Made by a program: the position numbers and the translations under genes. Shown here one piece after another: positions 50,991 to 62,688 of a stretch of DNA of 64,000 nucleotides (positions are counted from its first letter, which is position 1; each line of letters begins with the position of its first letter). Where the stretch lies: positions 3,720,001-3,784,000 of the forward strand of contig OY821789.1 of the NCBI GenBank assembly GCA_963682175.1, in the 5' to 3' direction. The notes below the pieces were generated by a model. The model did not search any database and had not been told where the DNA came from. It worked only from the letters and a program-made list of their open reading frames with translations. Origin of the DNA: Triglochin maritima. Taxonomy: Eukaryota; Streptophyta; Magnoliopsida; Alismatales; Juncaginaceae.

Positions 50991-53127
50991 ATGGACTCGT
51001 CCGATCTCTGGGCCTCGCGCCTCGCCGCCGCCAAGAGGCACTATTCCCTGCAGCACCAGAGCTCCCAATTAGGTCCGTCAAGGTTTCGATTTCGGGTTCC
51101 CTTTTTTTTGGTTTTGCGTTGGATTTTGAGGGAATTTTGGGTCTTTTTTCCTGGCAGATCGGTTGAGCGTGGACGATTTCGAGGTGGAGGAGGAGGTGAG
51201 GTCGGATTTCACTTGTCCTTATTGCTACGAGGATCACGACGTCGCATCGCTCTGCGCCCATCTGGAGGATGAGCACCCCTTCGAGTCCAAAATCGCCGTG
51301 AGAATCTCTGACTCGCGTTGACCTTGTCAAAGTTGTGATCTTTTTACTTGTGTTTGTTGGTTTCGCGACTTTAGGATTGGGATTTGATGTGTTTTGATCT
51401 TTGTGTTTGAATTTGATGGTAGAAGAATGAGGGTTGATTCCTGTTAGATTTTATGGCGTGTCGGTCGGTCAATAACCGGTGATTTTGTGTTTTTATGCGT
51501 ATGCGCTGCGTTTGATTACTTAGGGAAGAATATGAATATGTGCTTAATGACGACGTCCTTGCTCTCAAACTATATTTGTACATGCCATCTTGGATGGAGT
51601 TTGACTGAAAGCCCTATGAAAAGGGCAGTAGAAGCTGTGTTCTAATCTAGTTGATGTCTGGTGTGTCTCTTACTTTGATTACTTAAAAAGTGGAGATGGT
51701 TCTTAATTGTGGTTTTAACTTTTGAATTTGACCAGAGATAAAACTCAAGTAGCCATTTGATTTGGAGTCTGCCCTCTGCAGAATATTGTTATTTCATTAT
51801 CTTTGTTTTAACAGGAATGGGATCCATAAAAAATGAACACGGCATAAAATATGTTCATATCTACTGTTCTTGAGTTTTTCATGAAATCCTTTAATAATTA
51901 AATTTTGTTTATCTATTTTCATTTTAAATTCCTTACAACTTTGTTCGGTTGACGTGCAAATGACAAATCAATAACATCTTACTTTAGTATTTCTGTAAGC
52001 ACAAGTGGTTTCATGAGCAATTGCTTGAAACACAATCATTTAAAATAGTGGTTTCTATCTCCATTTGTCACTGACCCACATAATGGGACTTGAGGGATTA
52101 TTGCAATCTTGTTATTGTTGACCTGTTACTGTTTCAGCTTTATTTACTTTGCTATGAGGGATCTTTGTTTAAGTGGATATAAATATTTGGAAATGATATT
52201 TGGTTTAACAAGTTTCTATGTTTCTACTGATGTGTAAATGTATATTTTCTGAGCAAATGGTTCTAAGTTTTAACATGCTTCTAGTGGTAGTTGCCCTCAT
52301 CAATGAAATAAGAGTTTCAATTATTGATTAGGTGTTGTTCATTCTAACTACGAAGGCACTCTTTTTGCTCAATGATTGCTCTTTTCTTCTTCAGGTTTGC
52401 CCTATCTGTTCTGTTAAAGTTTCGCGAGATCTGCTGAACCACATTTCTGTGCAGCATGCACACCTTTTCAAGATATCCCTTTTCACTTTTTTTCTAGTCG
52501 AGCATTTGAACATTAGCACGTGCTTGGGCTCCCCCCCCCCCCCCCCCCCCCCCCCAACTAGTGATTACTTGCAAAGATCGGTTTATTTTTTATTTAAAAA
52601 AACATATGAGTTTATTTTCCTTAACTAGTGATTACTTGCAAAGACGTCGGCGGTTGCGAAGATTTGCTAATCCCAGTAGCCAGTCACTTTCTTTGCTGAG
52701 CAGAGATCTCAGGGAGGCTCACCTGCAGGTTCTTTTAGCAAGTGGTGGTTTTTGGTCTAGCAACAATGATATACCTGCAGCCATTCCTGATTCATTACTT
52801 TCATCACTTGTTTTAAACGTTCCCACCTCTGAAGCAGAAGAGACTCCAAAAACTACCATTCCCGTTGCAGATGAGACATCTAAACCTAGTGCCGTACTTC
52901 TGAAAACTTGGAAACCAAGGTAATGCTGCAAGACAGAACTGGTTTGGTAGCTTGTTAGCAGCTGACACGGTGACTATATCTATGCTATAATGCATTTTTC
53001 TTTGTTTTTCAGCTTTGATCCTTCACTGAGTTGTGAAGAAAGAGAGCAAAAGGTGAAGCAAGCTTCCGTTAGGGCAATATTTATGCAGAACTTGCTTCTC
53101 TCCACACTATTTGACGACCAGCAATAA
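50991..53127 (+). CDS. Di19 (drought-induced 19) family zinc-finger protein
   Basis: Nuclear stress-related protein with two atypical Cys2/His2 fingers; family members bind DNA and are phosphorylated by calcium-dependent kinases. Exons: 50991-51072, 51158-51297, 52395-52472, 52636-52919, 53013-53127. Phases join and give 232 residues, a normal length. Start MDSSDLWASRLAAAKRHYSL is the family N-terminus. The fingers are FTCPYCYEDHDVASLCAHLE DEHPF and VCPICSVKVSRDLLNHISVQ HAHLFK, followed by a basic nuclear-localisation stretch LQRRRRLRR, LLSRDLREAHLQ, and the conserved C-terminus SFDPSLSCEEREQKVKQASV with FMQNLLLSTLFDDQQ. The third intron is AT-AC with a C tract and duplicated 3' splice site. 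Expression may depend on U12 splicing. Convergent with the reticulon gene, 745 bp between stop codons. Confidence 0.94.
52473..52635 (+). other. U12-type AT-AC intron of Di19
   Basis: The intron begins ATATCCCTTTT right after CTTTTCAAG and ends TTTTCCTTAACTAGTGATTAC before TTGCAAAGACG. The donor differs from ATATCCTT by one base, the branch motif TTCCTTAAC (52617-52625) is perfect, and its A is 11-12 bases from the AC end. Only this junction gives the family sequence HLFK-LQRRRRLRR. No GT-AG alternative fits. Length 163 nt. Confidence 0.9.
52531..52644. repeat. 25-nt C tract and 22-bp duplication of the U12 3' splice site
   Basis: 25 consecutive C (52531-52555) are followed at once by aactagtgattacttgcaaa+ga (52556-52577). 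The same 22 bases recur at 52623-52644, where they form the real branch-site end, AC acceptor and first exon bases. The upstream copy has the acceptor but lacks TTCCTT in front of it. Confidence 0.95.
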
Positions 53128-53872
53128 GAGGTATCTATACCTTTCTTTATTGGGGACCTGTTCCTGATCTGATAGAGAAAGACACAAGTTATGTGGAACG
53201 ATTGGGTCCAAAGATCAGAGGGCAATTTGGTTGGCATTTTGTATTGAAGCAGTGATCATGGAAGTGTTATGTCGCAAATGTACTTTGAGGAAGCAGTTTG
53301 TTCAAATGCAACGTGATTTGATTATTGTTTCTCAAGTTCACTTGTATCCCTGTTGTGACTGTAAAATACTGCTCTTTCCGTAAATTAACTTCCAGCGTTA
53401 GCAGTTGAAAAAATGAAAATATTACGTGTTTGTATTTTCAGCTTTAGCTTGTTTTTCATCGTTAATGGGTGATTACAGGATTTATGTTTGATCTTTTGTC
53501 GAATACCTCTGAGCTTAATCCTTGTGAATGAGGCCTTCTTGATGTCAACATAGTGCGACCCAGAATGAAAGAGAAAAATACTCAAAAAGTGAACCAACCC
53601 CGACATGTTGTATGAATCGGGTGCAACAAATGCAACCAACCCAGCAGGCAGATACTGTAGAATTACTAGCATTTCTTATTTCAATATGGAAAAAGGATTT
53701 TCATGGAATCATCAAGCACGGGAAGTTCCCATTAGTAGCTTCCTCTTAACCCCTTCATTTACAACGGACATGGCAGAAGTGGTCGTAAAAAACCTTCCTC
53801 TTTATGCTCCACTAGGTAGTAGTCTGCTATCAGACAACACAAAGAAGGTTTCATGACATATATACACTATGG
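53128..53872. other. convergent 3' region of Di19 and reticulon genes
   Basis: No exon seen. It should contain both 3' UTRs and their polyadenylation sites, possibly overlapping on opposite strands. Confidence 0.6.
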
Positions 53873-56302
53873 CTATTTCTGGCTTGGCTCTTCAGCTATC
53901 ACCAATGCCTGGTTTTCCACCAACTCCATTACTACATCTTCCCCGCCCGTCTCTTCTTCACCTTTATAAGTCCGGTGGTACCTGATTATCACAACTGCAA
54001 TGAACACTGCGAAACGAAACAAAAGGCGGGTTTAGCATTTGAATTCTGAACTAGACTTCAAGTTAAAGAAAATTTTGAAGCCATAGTAATTCACCTGCCA
54101 TGACTCTAGTTCTAACACCAAACATGTTCCAGAACATTGTCGCAATCGAAAAGGCTGCCACTTTTTTGTGCTGACAAACTCTCCATGCTTCAGTGAGTCG
54201 CGAACTCGCACCCACAGCTGATCCATCCAATACAGTAATAATATGAGAATAACACGTCTCGTTAACAAATTTGTGATTATAAGCAATTTTGAAGTACCTA
54301 TTTTCTGAATATGGTCCGAGTAACATGAGCAGAACTTAGGTAATGTGAAACTGAGAAAGAAAACTGCAATGGCATTTCCACAAGAGAATATTAAGAAATT
54401 TACCAATTATACAATTGAATCATCATATCTGTTGACATATTCACACATACCACATGCAGAGAGCCTCCATAGCGTTATCAAGTGCCCATATTTAGCTGTA
54501 AACAGAAGAATGGGTACAACCTGTGCAGCATACCCAACCAAAAAGTCTAAAACCGAACCGAAATCTTATATGAGGACTGGAAAAAAATTGAAAATCGGCA
54601 AGTATACCTTGAGAGTCATTGATGGCTCCCCAGAGAAAACATCTCGAGACACCAAAATTGCAGCATTAGTGATCGGAAGAACGTATTTAATTGCACGGAG
54701 TATGTCATCTTCATTTAACTGAAACTGCAGTTGGGGCTCCCGTTCACATCTAAAAATTTGACATCCATCACTGGTCTTTTCTCTTCTGAAATAAAGGAAG
54801 AAGTAATAATAGAGTGAAGCTAAAAATAGTACCTCTTGAAGAAGGAATCACGGAAGAACGCCACAGCCAAGATTAACAGACCCACATGAGAAATTGTGGA
54901 GATAATACTACAATCACAAATAAAAAATGTTATGTTGATTGATATATATATCACAAATAAAAATAACATCTTTTGTTGGAGATAAAAAGGAAAGATGCAT
55001 ACTTGAAGCTGAAAGTTGCTGAGAAACATGAAGACAAGAAGCAAAGAGTTCCAAATCCAAACCACAGGCTTGACTTGGCAACATCCTTCCACATCACAAG
55101 TTCTGATATAAGACCCCAAAAACCTTCCAGACATGTCTGCTTGCCACTATAACTAACTCCTGAACATCAATATATCCAAAATTAGCTGAAAACAACAACA
55201 TCAGAGCTACCTCAAAACTTCAGTGTAAAAAGACTACATGGTGGTGGTAAGACTGAAACAACAAGATCAGAGCTACACAAATCATAACTTCAGTTTAAAA
55301 ACTGCCCTATATTTCCTAAAACCATATATTTCTAATCCAAAATTAGCTGGATAAAAGAAGATTAGAGCTACACAAATCATAACTTCAGTTTAAAAACAAT
55401 ACATGGTGATAAGTCTGCTCCACATCTTCCTAAAACAATATAGTTTTGATCCAAAAATAGCTGGAAATAACAAGATCAGAGTTACCCAAATCATAACTTA
55501 AGTCTAAAAACACTACATGGTGATTAGACTGCTCGATTATCATCCTAAAGTCATATATTTTTAAGAATTTAGCTTCTAAATTCACATAAAAATGATCTGA
55601 AATTACGAAAAGATTGCTTCATTACCTTCTTATATATCTAAAATAAATATCTATAAACTTGTCAAACACGGTTACACCAAAGCATGAGATAACGAATCCA
55701 AAGGCATTATCTACTAAATTTCGAGTTCTTTTTCTGGGTGAAAAATTACTTGGCAGCGACGGATTAATTTCCTCAACCACAACTTGTGGAATCAAGACAC
55801 TGTTGCTATTTTCCTCAGGAAGTAATAAGCTGAAATTGTCCTTCTTAGCTTGCTTACTCCGCCTCCTACTCTTCCTCACCTTCTCCGCACTCTCCTCAGC
55901 GACACCCGTCTCATCCCCACCGCCTTTTCTCTCCACCGGTCTCCTCCCCCGCCTCACATTCCTGGGGGACGCAGCGCAATCCATCAGCCCCACATTGGAC
56001 CCAACACCCCGGGACCGGCCTCTCCTCTTGGGAGCCGGATAGGGACCCTCGGGGTCCACATTCTCGGTATCCGTCTCCAGACGCAAGCGGCGGGACCGGG
56101 GCCTCCGGACAGGGGAGGGCGAGAGCCGGAGGAGCTCCCGAAGGGGGATGGTGTCTTGGATGGAGAGGTGGAGTGGGGACGGAGAGATGGGGGATTTGGG
56201 GTTTGTTTCGAGGACACGCGCGACGTAAGGTGGAGCGGGTTTCGTTTGGGGCGGGGGAGTTGCGACCGGAGAAGGCGAGGCGGCGGCTTGTGAGTTGTCC
56301 AT
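53873..56302 (-). CDS. reticulon-like protein (plant RTNLB, long N-terminus type)
   Basis: ER membrane-shaping protein with a reticulon homology domain that bends tubules. Exons (minus strand): 55626-56302, 55003-55152, 54833-54907, 54608-54749, 54451-54520, 54298-54363, 54095-54217, 53873-54006. Phases join and predict about 478 residues. The 225-residue first exon is Pro/Arg/Ser-rich (MDNSQAAASPSPVATPPPQ..., VRRPRSRRLRLE, RKSRRRSKQAKK) and is probably cytosolic. The reticulon domain starts at CLEGFWGLISELVMWKDVAK and contains the first hydrophobic hairpin SLWFGFGTLCFLSSCFSATF. The second hairpin includes KYGHLITLW and FFLSFTLPKFCSCYSDHIQK. The tail FIAVVIIRYHRTYKGEEETG extends to EEPSQK. 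Length and N-terminus fit the RTNLB17/18/21-like group, but I cannot fix the number. At exon 2 an alternative acceptor six bases away also keeps frame. Confidence 0.9.
55177..55580. repeat. degenerate tandem repeats of about 115 bp in reticulon intron 1
   Basis: Units share ccaaaattagctgga, agatcagagctacacaaatc, ataacttcagtttaaaaac, tacatggtgataag and tcctaaaaccatata. Three to four copies begin near 55177, 55337 and 55451 with a partial one near 55255. They fill most of intron 1. Confidence 0.85.
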
Positions 56303-59060
56303 GAGATGTGGGAATTGGTTGATGGATTTGTTGGTGTTGTTGGAGAAGGAATAAGACAGGTTCTTTTGATTGCTCCCAAGATAGCCGTTGGTTGGGAAGT
56401 TGGAGGTGACTTTACACTTCTTTTTGAGTTTGAATATTTGAATGAGAGATTGAGGACCCTCAAGGCATCAACGGTGAGGATTGACTTTCTAAGATGACTC
56501 TAGGAGAGTGAAGGTGAGAGAGAGGTCCGCAGTTTTGCAACTTTAGGTTGCCATTTTGCTGCACCCACCTCAATGGGGGCAGACTGCAGTGCGAACCTGG
56601 CGGTCGGTGGGTACGTGACCTTCCTATTGGTTTGTTTTTTTTGTTTTAATTAGTTTTTGTTTTTGTTTTATACTTAGTTGTAAATATATTTGACTAGGTT
56701 GACATTACATATTCATAGTAATTAAACTGACTAGGTTAACTAAGAGTGGGAATCTTAATTTGACTAGGTTGACATTTATAAGAGATAAACTTAAAAGGTA
56801 AGTTCGAGAAATTAAATTAAACTTCCCGTTAAATAAAGACTTTTTCATTTTCCACTATAGTCCGCAAACCCATTGGGAGCCAGGGGAGTTGAGTCGACCA
56901 AAAAAGTGCATTCTTCAAGGTGGAGTTGGTGTCTACGCATTCATTAATCATTATCACGCTTCAAATGTTCCACACATGTGAGCGAATGAGCGATTTTGAC
57001 TTGTGTGATTGTGAAGTTTTTTGTCTGCAAATTATATTACATTTGCGTTAATATGCTAATCTAAAATTAGTTAGACCAAAGTAACAATTCGGTGTTTGTT
57101 CACATGCCAATATGGTATGACGATTTTTTGTATACGCATGACTCGTTATATTAAAGTAACTATACATATTGGAACAACCCTTATTGTCAATGTGCTAATC
57201 TAAACTAGTAATAATTCAATGTTTATTCACGTACCAATATGGATTATTCGTATACGCGTAAGTCGTTATATTTAAGTAGGTCAAAGACCAGGAGAAGGGT
57301 CGGTCAAATCGTCATAGCATATTATCTCCCTCTAATCAACAATGTTTTTTCACATACCAATAATGTTGTAATTTATAAGACTAGTTATCATTACTTTATG
57401 CTGCTTCGGAGAGATTTTACTAAACTGTTGGAAGATTTTAAAATTCAAAGGCTAACTTTTCGATATAGTAGATTATGATGACACTCTCTTAAACTTACTC
57501 ACGAGAAGAGTTGATGTATTTTATATAAATGAGATGACACGAACATATGATTCAAAATGATAGAGAGGAACATTGTGGCTTCAAACCTAGAAAAAGTTAG
57601 TTACTTTGGTATTTTTGTTGTTGTAAAAGATTCTCATTATTTCAAGTGTGTAGTAAAATGAAATACATGTACAATGTGGACAAACTGACAACACGATCCT
57701 TTCTCCCTTTAATCAACCTTAAGTATTTTGTTGATTCAAGCAAATATCAATGTGTCATTTTAAAAAGAGAAGGTAGAGATGAGTGATTTTTTAAAGATTT
57801 TTTTTTTAAACTCATTTTCAACTTTCATAAGAAGTATTTGTCAAACTAAACTCGCTACCACCACAACGGATACTTAATGACGACGGGTTTTAAATTTTAG
57901 TGTATAGAACTCGACATCCGAGACACTGAATTCTGTAGAAAATGAAAATTTTCACATAACCTGACACTTGCAATGCCAAGTTATTAAGTGTCAAATATGA
58001 ATTCACATAAACAGTTGGTATGTCGTTGAGAAGCCAAACACTGACACGTATGATAGACATTGAGGCAATTCACCAAACACTTAGTAACATCGGAAAATAC
58101 AACCAATATGAAGCACATGAGTAAAAATTAAAAAGAGGAAATGAAAATCCAATGACCAACGCGAAGGAAGAGGCAAATGTAGATAAAATAGTGAAGCAAA
58201 AGCATGAAAGATATATACTTGTTTGAAACCCCCATGCACTACACATCATTTTCGGAATTGTAAAGAATGGAAGTGAGCAATACCCCCAGGAAGAAGAACA
58301 TCTAAAAAATTAAAGAACGGAACAACACATTGGAAAAGAAAATATTGGGGCATGGTTAGATGTGTAAAGGAAGATGAAGTCTCTTCCTTTGTGCTCTTAG
58401 GAAGTATTGGCGTTGGAAGTACATTAGGGTGTCTTGAATTCACATAGGCCGAACCCCCCACTAAATCCCTGTAGAAATTAACACTGAAAAATCAACAATA
58501 TATAACCACCAAATGGACACTCATAAGCTTGAACTCACCAGTGAGAGCATTACCAATGACGTCTAAAACCAATTGACGACATGCGATAGGCCACGCTAGT
58601 GGATGACGGACGACATGTGTCGTTGTTCGGTTTCAGTTGACGATGATGTGTGTAGGTGGTCGATGAAAGTTTGACTGAGAAAGGTGATGAGTATTTTCGG
58701 TAGTAGTGATTTTGGGAGAACGGTGAAAGTTGTGGACAAATGTGGCGATGGTCTATGATTATAAAACATTTAAGGGACGTCATGGCTGGTGGTTACAAAA
58801 AAATGTTGGTAGTGAATGGATGTATTTTGGCAGGAGAGGGACTTGGGACTTGGGAGGATGCGTAACGATAGAGTACCGATGGACGATGGAGATTGTATTT
58901 TGATTATAGACGGTCGAGATTCTTTGGAGATACCAAAAAAATTGGTTACCTTAAACACTGTTTAGAATTTTAGATCACGCTAATAAATTAAAAATAGGCA
59001 TCTTTTATGGAAAAAAAAGGCATCGAAATTCACATTTCCAGACAGCACTGCTTGTACTCT
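56303..59060. other. intergenic between divergent reticulon and importin genes
   Basis: The first about 330 bases probably hold the reticulon 5' UTR and promoter. The rest is AT-rich with no supportable exon; the direct word tttgactaggttgacatt recurs near 56689 and 56758. Confidence 0.55.
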
Positions 59061-59168
59061 ATGCCCGACCCATCTTTCTAGGGTTTCTTCCTCCTCCCGC
59101 CGCGACCCCAATTCCCCTACTCAGTCCTCGCCGTGTGATCGCCCCGGCCCAACTCTTATCTGATTCGC

Positions 59169-60004
59169 GTAGGTTTTCTCGATCGCGCATTTTCTTTTGC
59201 CTTTTCTAAGGTTCGATTTGGGTCTGTTAATGGGGGTTTTCGTTTGGATTGGAGGAGGATTGAGTTGGTTTTGGGGTTACAATTAGTGTGAATTTGGTTT
59301 CGCTGCGAATTGTCGAGAATTTTGGCGTGGATTAGTACTGGTGGATTGTGTTGGAAGTTTTGTCGTGAAAGTTTGCTTTTTTGTGCTTTTTTGTTAGTTG
59401 TTGATTTTTTATGGATTATTTGTGAAAATTTTGAATCGAAAAGTAGCAGCGTCTATACTTTACTTGGTTAGTATTACAATGTTATTAGAATCTAGATCCG
59501 TTACTTTCTATGAAAACCAGATCTGTGGATTATTGTGTTAGGGTTAGAAAAAATAGAATTGTTCTTTAATCTACGTGATTCTGTTGGGAAATCTTAACAG
59601 GTATTGTTTATTTTCTGCCTTAGTTTAGGTATAAAAATGTATCCAGGAATTTTATTTTCTATGTTTTTCTCTCTCTTATCTGAGGCCTAACAGAATATAA
59701 TTGTTGGCTCTTTCCAATTTCCGTCAGCATTATCCTATTACATTGCATGGCCTAGGTATTTTAAGTAATCGTTGCCTAATGCATATTCTAATCGGGGGAT
59801 TACATAATTGAATTTATGTCTTAATGTAATCGTGGATATTTTGTACGAAATTTTTATCCACTTTTCCGGTAGTTATTTTGTGGTTCTGAATCTACGTAAG
59901 ACATTTTTATTTCTGTTGTATTTGCAACTCACAAACAGTTCATTGCTGAATCAGATCCGACAATGCTCTAAACATGTAATTAACTGTCAATATTGTTTTG
60001 TCAG
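59169..60004 (+). other. probable 5' UTR intron of importin beta gene
   Basis: A CT-rich leader ending near ...cctcctcccgccgcgacc... is followed by a GT donor at about 59169 (gtaggttttc) and a TTTTGTCAG acceptor at 60004, six bases before the ATG. Leader introns of this kind are common in plant housekeeping genes. Donor choice is tentative. Confidence 0.6.
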
Positions 60005-60009
60005 AGAAA

Positions 60010-62688
60010 ATGGCTATGGAAGTTACTCAGATTCTTCTGAATGCTCAAGCAGTTGATGGTGCGGTACGGAATCATGCCGAAGAAAATTTGAAACAATTTC
60101 AGGAACAGAACTTCCCAGGATTCTTAGCATCTCTATCAGGAGAGTTGGCCAACAATGATAAGCCTATGGATAGCCGTAAATTGGCTGGTTTGATACTTAA
60201 AAATACCTTGGATGCGAAGGATCAACATAGGAAATTTGAGCTTGTACAAAGATGGCTGTCGCTAGAGTTAGCTGTGAAGGCTCAGGTAAAAGGTTGCTTG
60301 TTGCAGACCCTTCCATCGCCCATACCTGATGCACGATCTACTGCTTCTCAAGTCATTGCCAAGATTGCTGGTATAGAGCTGCCTCAAAATCAATGGCCGG
60401 AACTCATAGACTCTCTATTATCGAACACTAACCACCTTCAGACACATATAAGACAGTCTGCCCTTGAAACTCTTGGTTATATTTGTGAAGAAGTTTCATC
60501 TGATGCCATTCATCAAGATCAAGTAAATAAAATCCTTACAGCTGTTGTCCAAGGTATGAATGCATCTGAAGCAAATATTGATGTCAGGCTTGCTGCCACT
60601 CAAGCTCTCTACAACGCATTAGGATTTGCTGAGGCAAATTTCATAAATGATGTAGAACGTGACTACATTATGAGAGTGGTTTGTGAGGCCACTTTGTCAC
60701 CTGAGATTAAGTTACGGTTGGCGGCATTTGAGTGTTTGGTCGCAATTTCTTCCACCTACTATGACAAACTTTCACAGTATATGCAGGACATATTTAATAT
60801 TACAGCAAAAGCAGTTAGGGAGGATGAGGAGCCTGTTGCTTTACAAGCTATTGAGTTTTGGAGCTCAATATGTGATGAGGAGATTGACATTTTGGATGAA
60901 TATGGAGCTGACTATACAGCCGACTCAAGCATACCTTGTTTTTATTTTATTAAGCAAGCACTCTCTTTTCTTGTCCCACTGTTGTTGGAGACACTTCTTA
61001 AGCAAGATGATGATCAAGATCAGGATGAAGGAGCTTGGAATATTGCGATGGCTGGAGGAACATGCCTAGGTTTGGTTGCTCAAACTGTGGGAGATGACGT
61101 TGTTCCTCTTGTGATGCCCTTCATTGAAGAGAACATCGCCAAGCTTGAGTGGAGACAAAGGGAGGCTGCTACCTATGCATTTGGTTCCATTCTAGAGGGC
61201 CCGTCACCTGATAAGCTCACACCTATTGTCAATGTTGCTCTGAATTTCATGCTCAATGCACTTATGAAGGATCCAAATAATCATGTAAAGGATACCACTG
61301 CTTGGACTCTTGGTAGGATGTTTGAGTTTCTCCATGCCTCAACAGTTGAGAAAAACTGTCAGCAGATTCTTACTGTCCTGCTTCAGAGCATGAAGGACGT
61401 GCCTAATGTGGCTGAAAAGGCCTGCGGCGCCCTCTATTTCCTTGCCCAAGGTTACGAGGATGTTGCTTCTGCCTCGCCTTTATCACCTTTCTTCCAGGAT
61501 ATCATTCAAACTCTCTTGGCTGTCACCAACAGAGAAGATGCTGGAGAATCACGTCTCAGGACTGCAGCTTATGAGACTTTGAATGAAGTTGTAAGATGTT
61601 CAACTAACGAGACAGCCCCAACAGTCATGCAGCTTGTTCCAGTGATGATGCTGGAGGTTCACAAGACCATCGAAGCGCAGAAAACAGAGAAGCAGAATGA
61701 ACTACAGGGACTCCTATGTGGTTGCTTGCAAGTCATGATCCAAAAACTGGGATCTTCTGAGCCAACAAAGTACCTCTTTTTGCAATACACAGATCAGATG
61801 ATGGAGCTTTTTTTAAGAGTGTTTGCATGCAGAAATGCAACAGTACATGAAGAGGCAATGCTTGCTATTGGAGCACTGGCCTATGCTACCGGAGACAATT
61901 TTGCAAAGTATATGCCAGGATTTTATCCATATTTGGAGATGGGTCTCCAGAATTTTGAGGAGTACCAAGTCTGTGCTACTACTGTTGGTGTAGTTGGGGA
62001 CTTGTGTAGGGCATTGGAAGGTAAAATACTTCCTTACTGTGATGGGATTATGACCCAACTTTTAAAGGATCTTTCCAGCAATCAGTTGCATCGGTCCGTC
62101 AAGCCACCAATTTTCTCATGCTTCGGTGATGTTGCCTTGGCCATCGGGGAACACTTTGAAAAATACCTAATGTATGCCATGCCGATGCTCCAGGGTGCAG
62201 CAGAGCTTTCTGTTCGGGCCTCTGTGGCCGACGATGAAGTGGTGGAGTATGCTAATCTGCTAAGAAATGGGATTTTAGAAGCCTACTCTGGGATTTTCCA
62301 AGGTTTTAAAAGCTCTCCCAAAACTCAAAGTCTGGTGCCATTTGCAACCCACATCTTGCAATTTCTTGACAGTTTGTATATGGAAAAGGACATGTGAGCA
62401 TTTAAATACCCTTCCCCTTGCTTTATCTTGCTTATTTATTGTCATGGTATTGTCTTGTTTAACTAGTTTCCTGTTGTCTTTGTCATCAGGGATGATGTGG
62501 TGATGAAGACTGCAATTGGAGTGCTTGGAGATTTGGCGGATACACTCGGAAGCAGTGCTGGTCCCTTGATAAATCAGTCCTTATCAGGCAAAGACTTCTT
62601 GAATGAATGCTTATCATCTGATGATCATTTGATTAAAGAGTCTGCTGATTGGGCTAGGTTAGCCATCAGTCGTGCTGTTTCTGGTTGA
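60010..62688 (+). CDS. KPNB1: importin subunit beta-1 (karyopherin beta 1)
   Basis: Nuclear import receptor: binds importin alpha (IBB domain) and cargo, docks at FG nucleoporins and releases on RanGTP. CDS exons 60010-62393 and 62490-62688 join in phase (AT|G) and encode 860 residues, close to the usual 860-870. The start MAMEVTQILLNAQAVDG is the plant family start. An upstream in-frame ATG at 59998 lies before the splice acceptor and is not used in this model. Importin-beta N-terminal domain (about residues 20-100) contains MDSRKLAGLILKNTLDAKD; HEAT repeats follow to the end. Recognisable blocks are EYGADYTADSSIPCFYFIKQ, the acidic loop KQDDDQDQDEGAWNIAMAGG and KLEWRQREAATYAFGSILEG. The first coding exon is a 2.4-kb block. 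No lesions. Confidence 0.97.

Noticed and set aside
59998..60009. Upstream in-frame start (MSEK) for importin beta
   Set aside because: The splice acceptor at 60004 removes this ATG in the favoured model, and the family starts at MAMEV.
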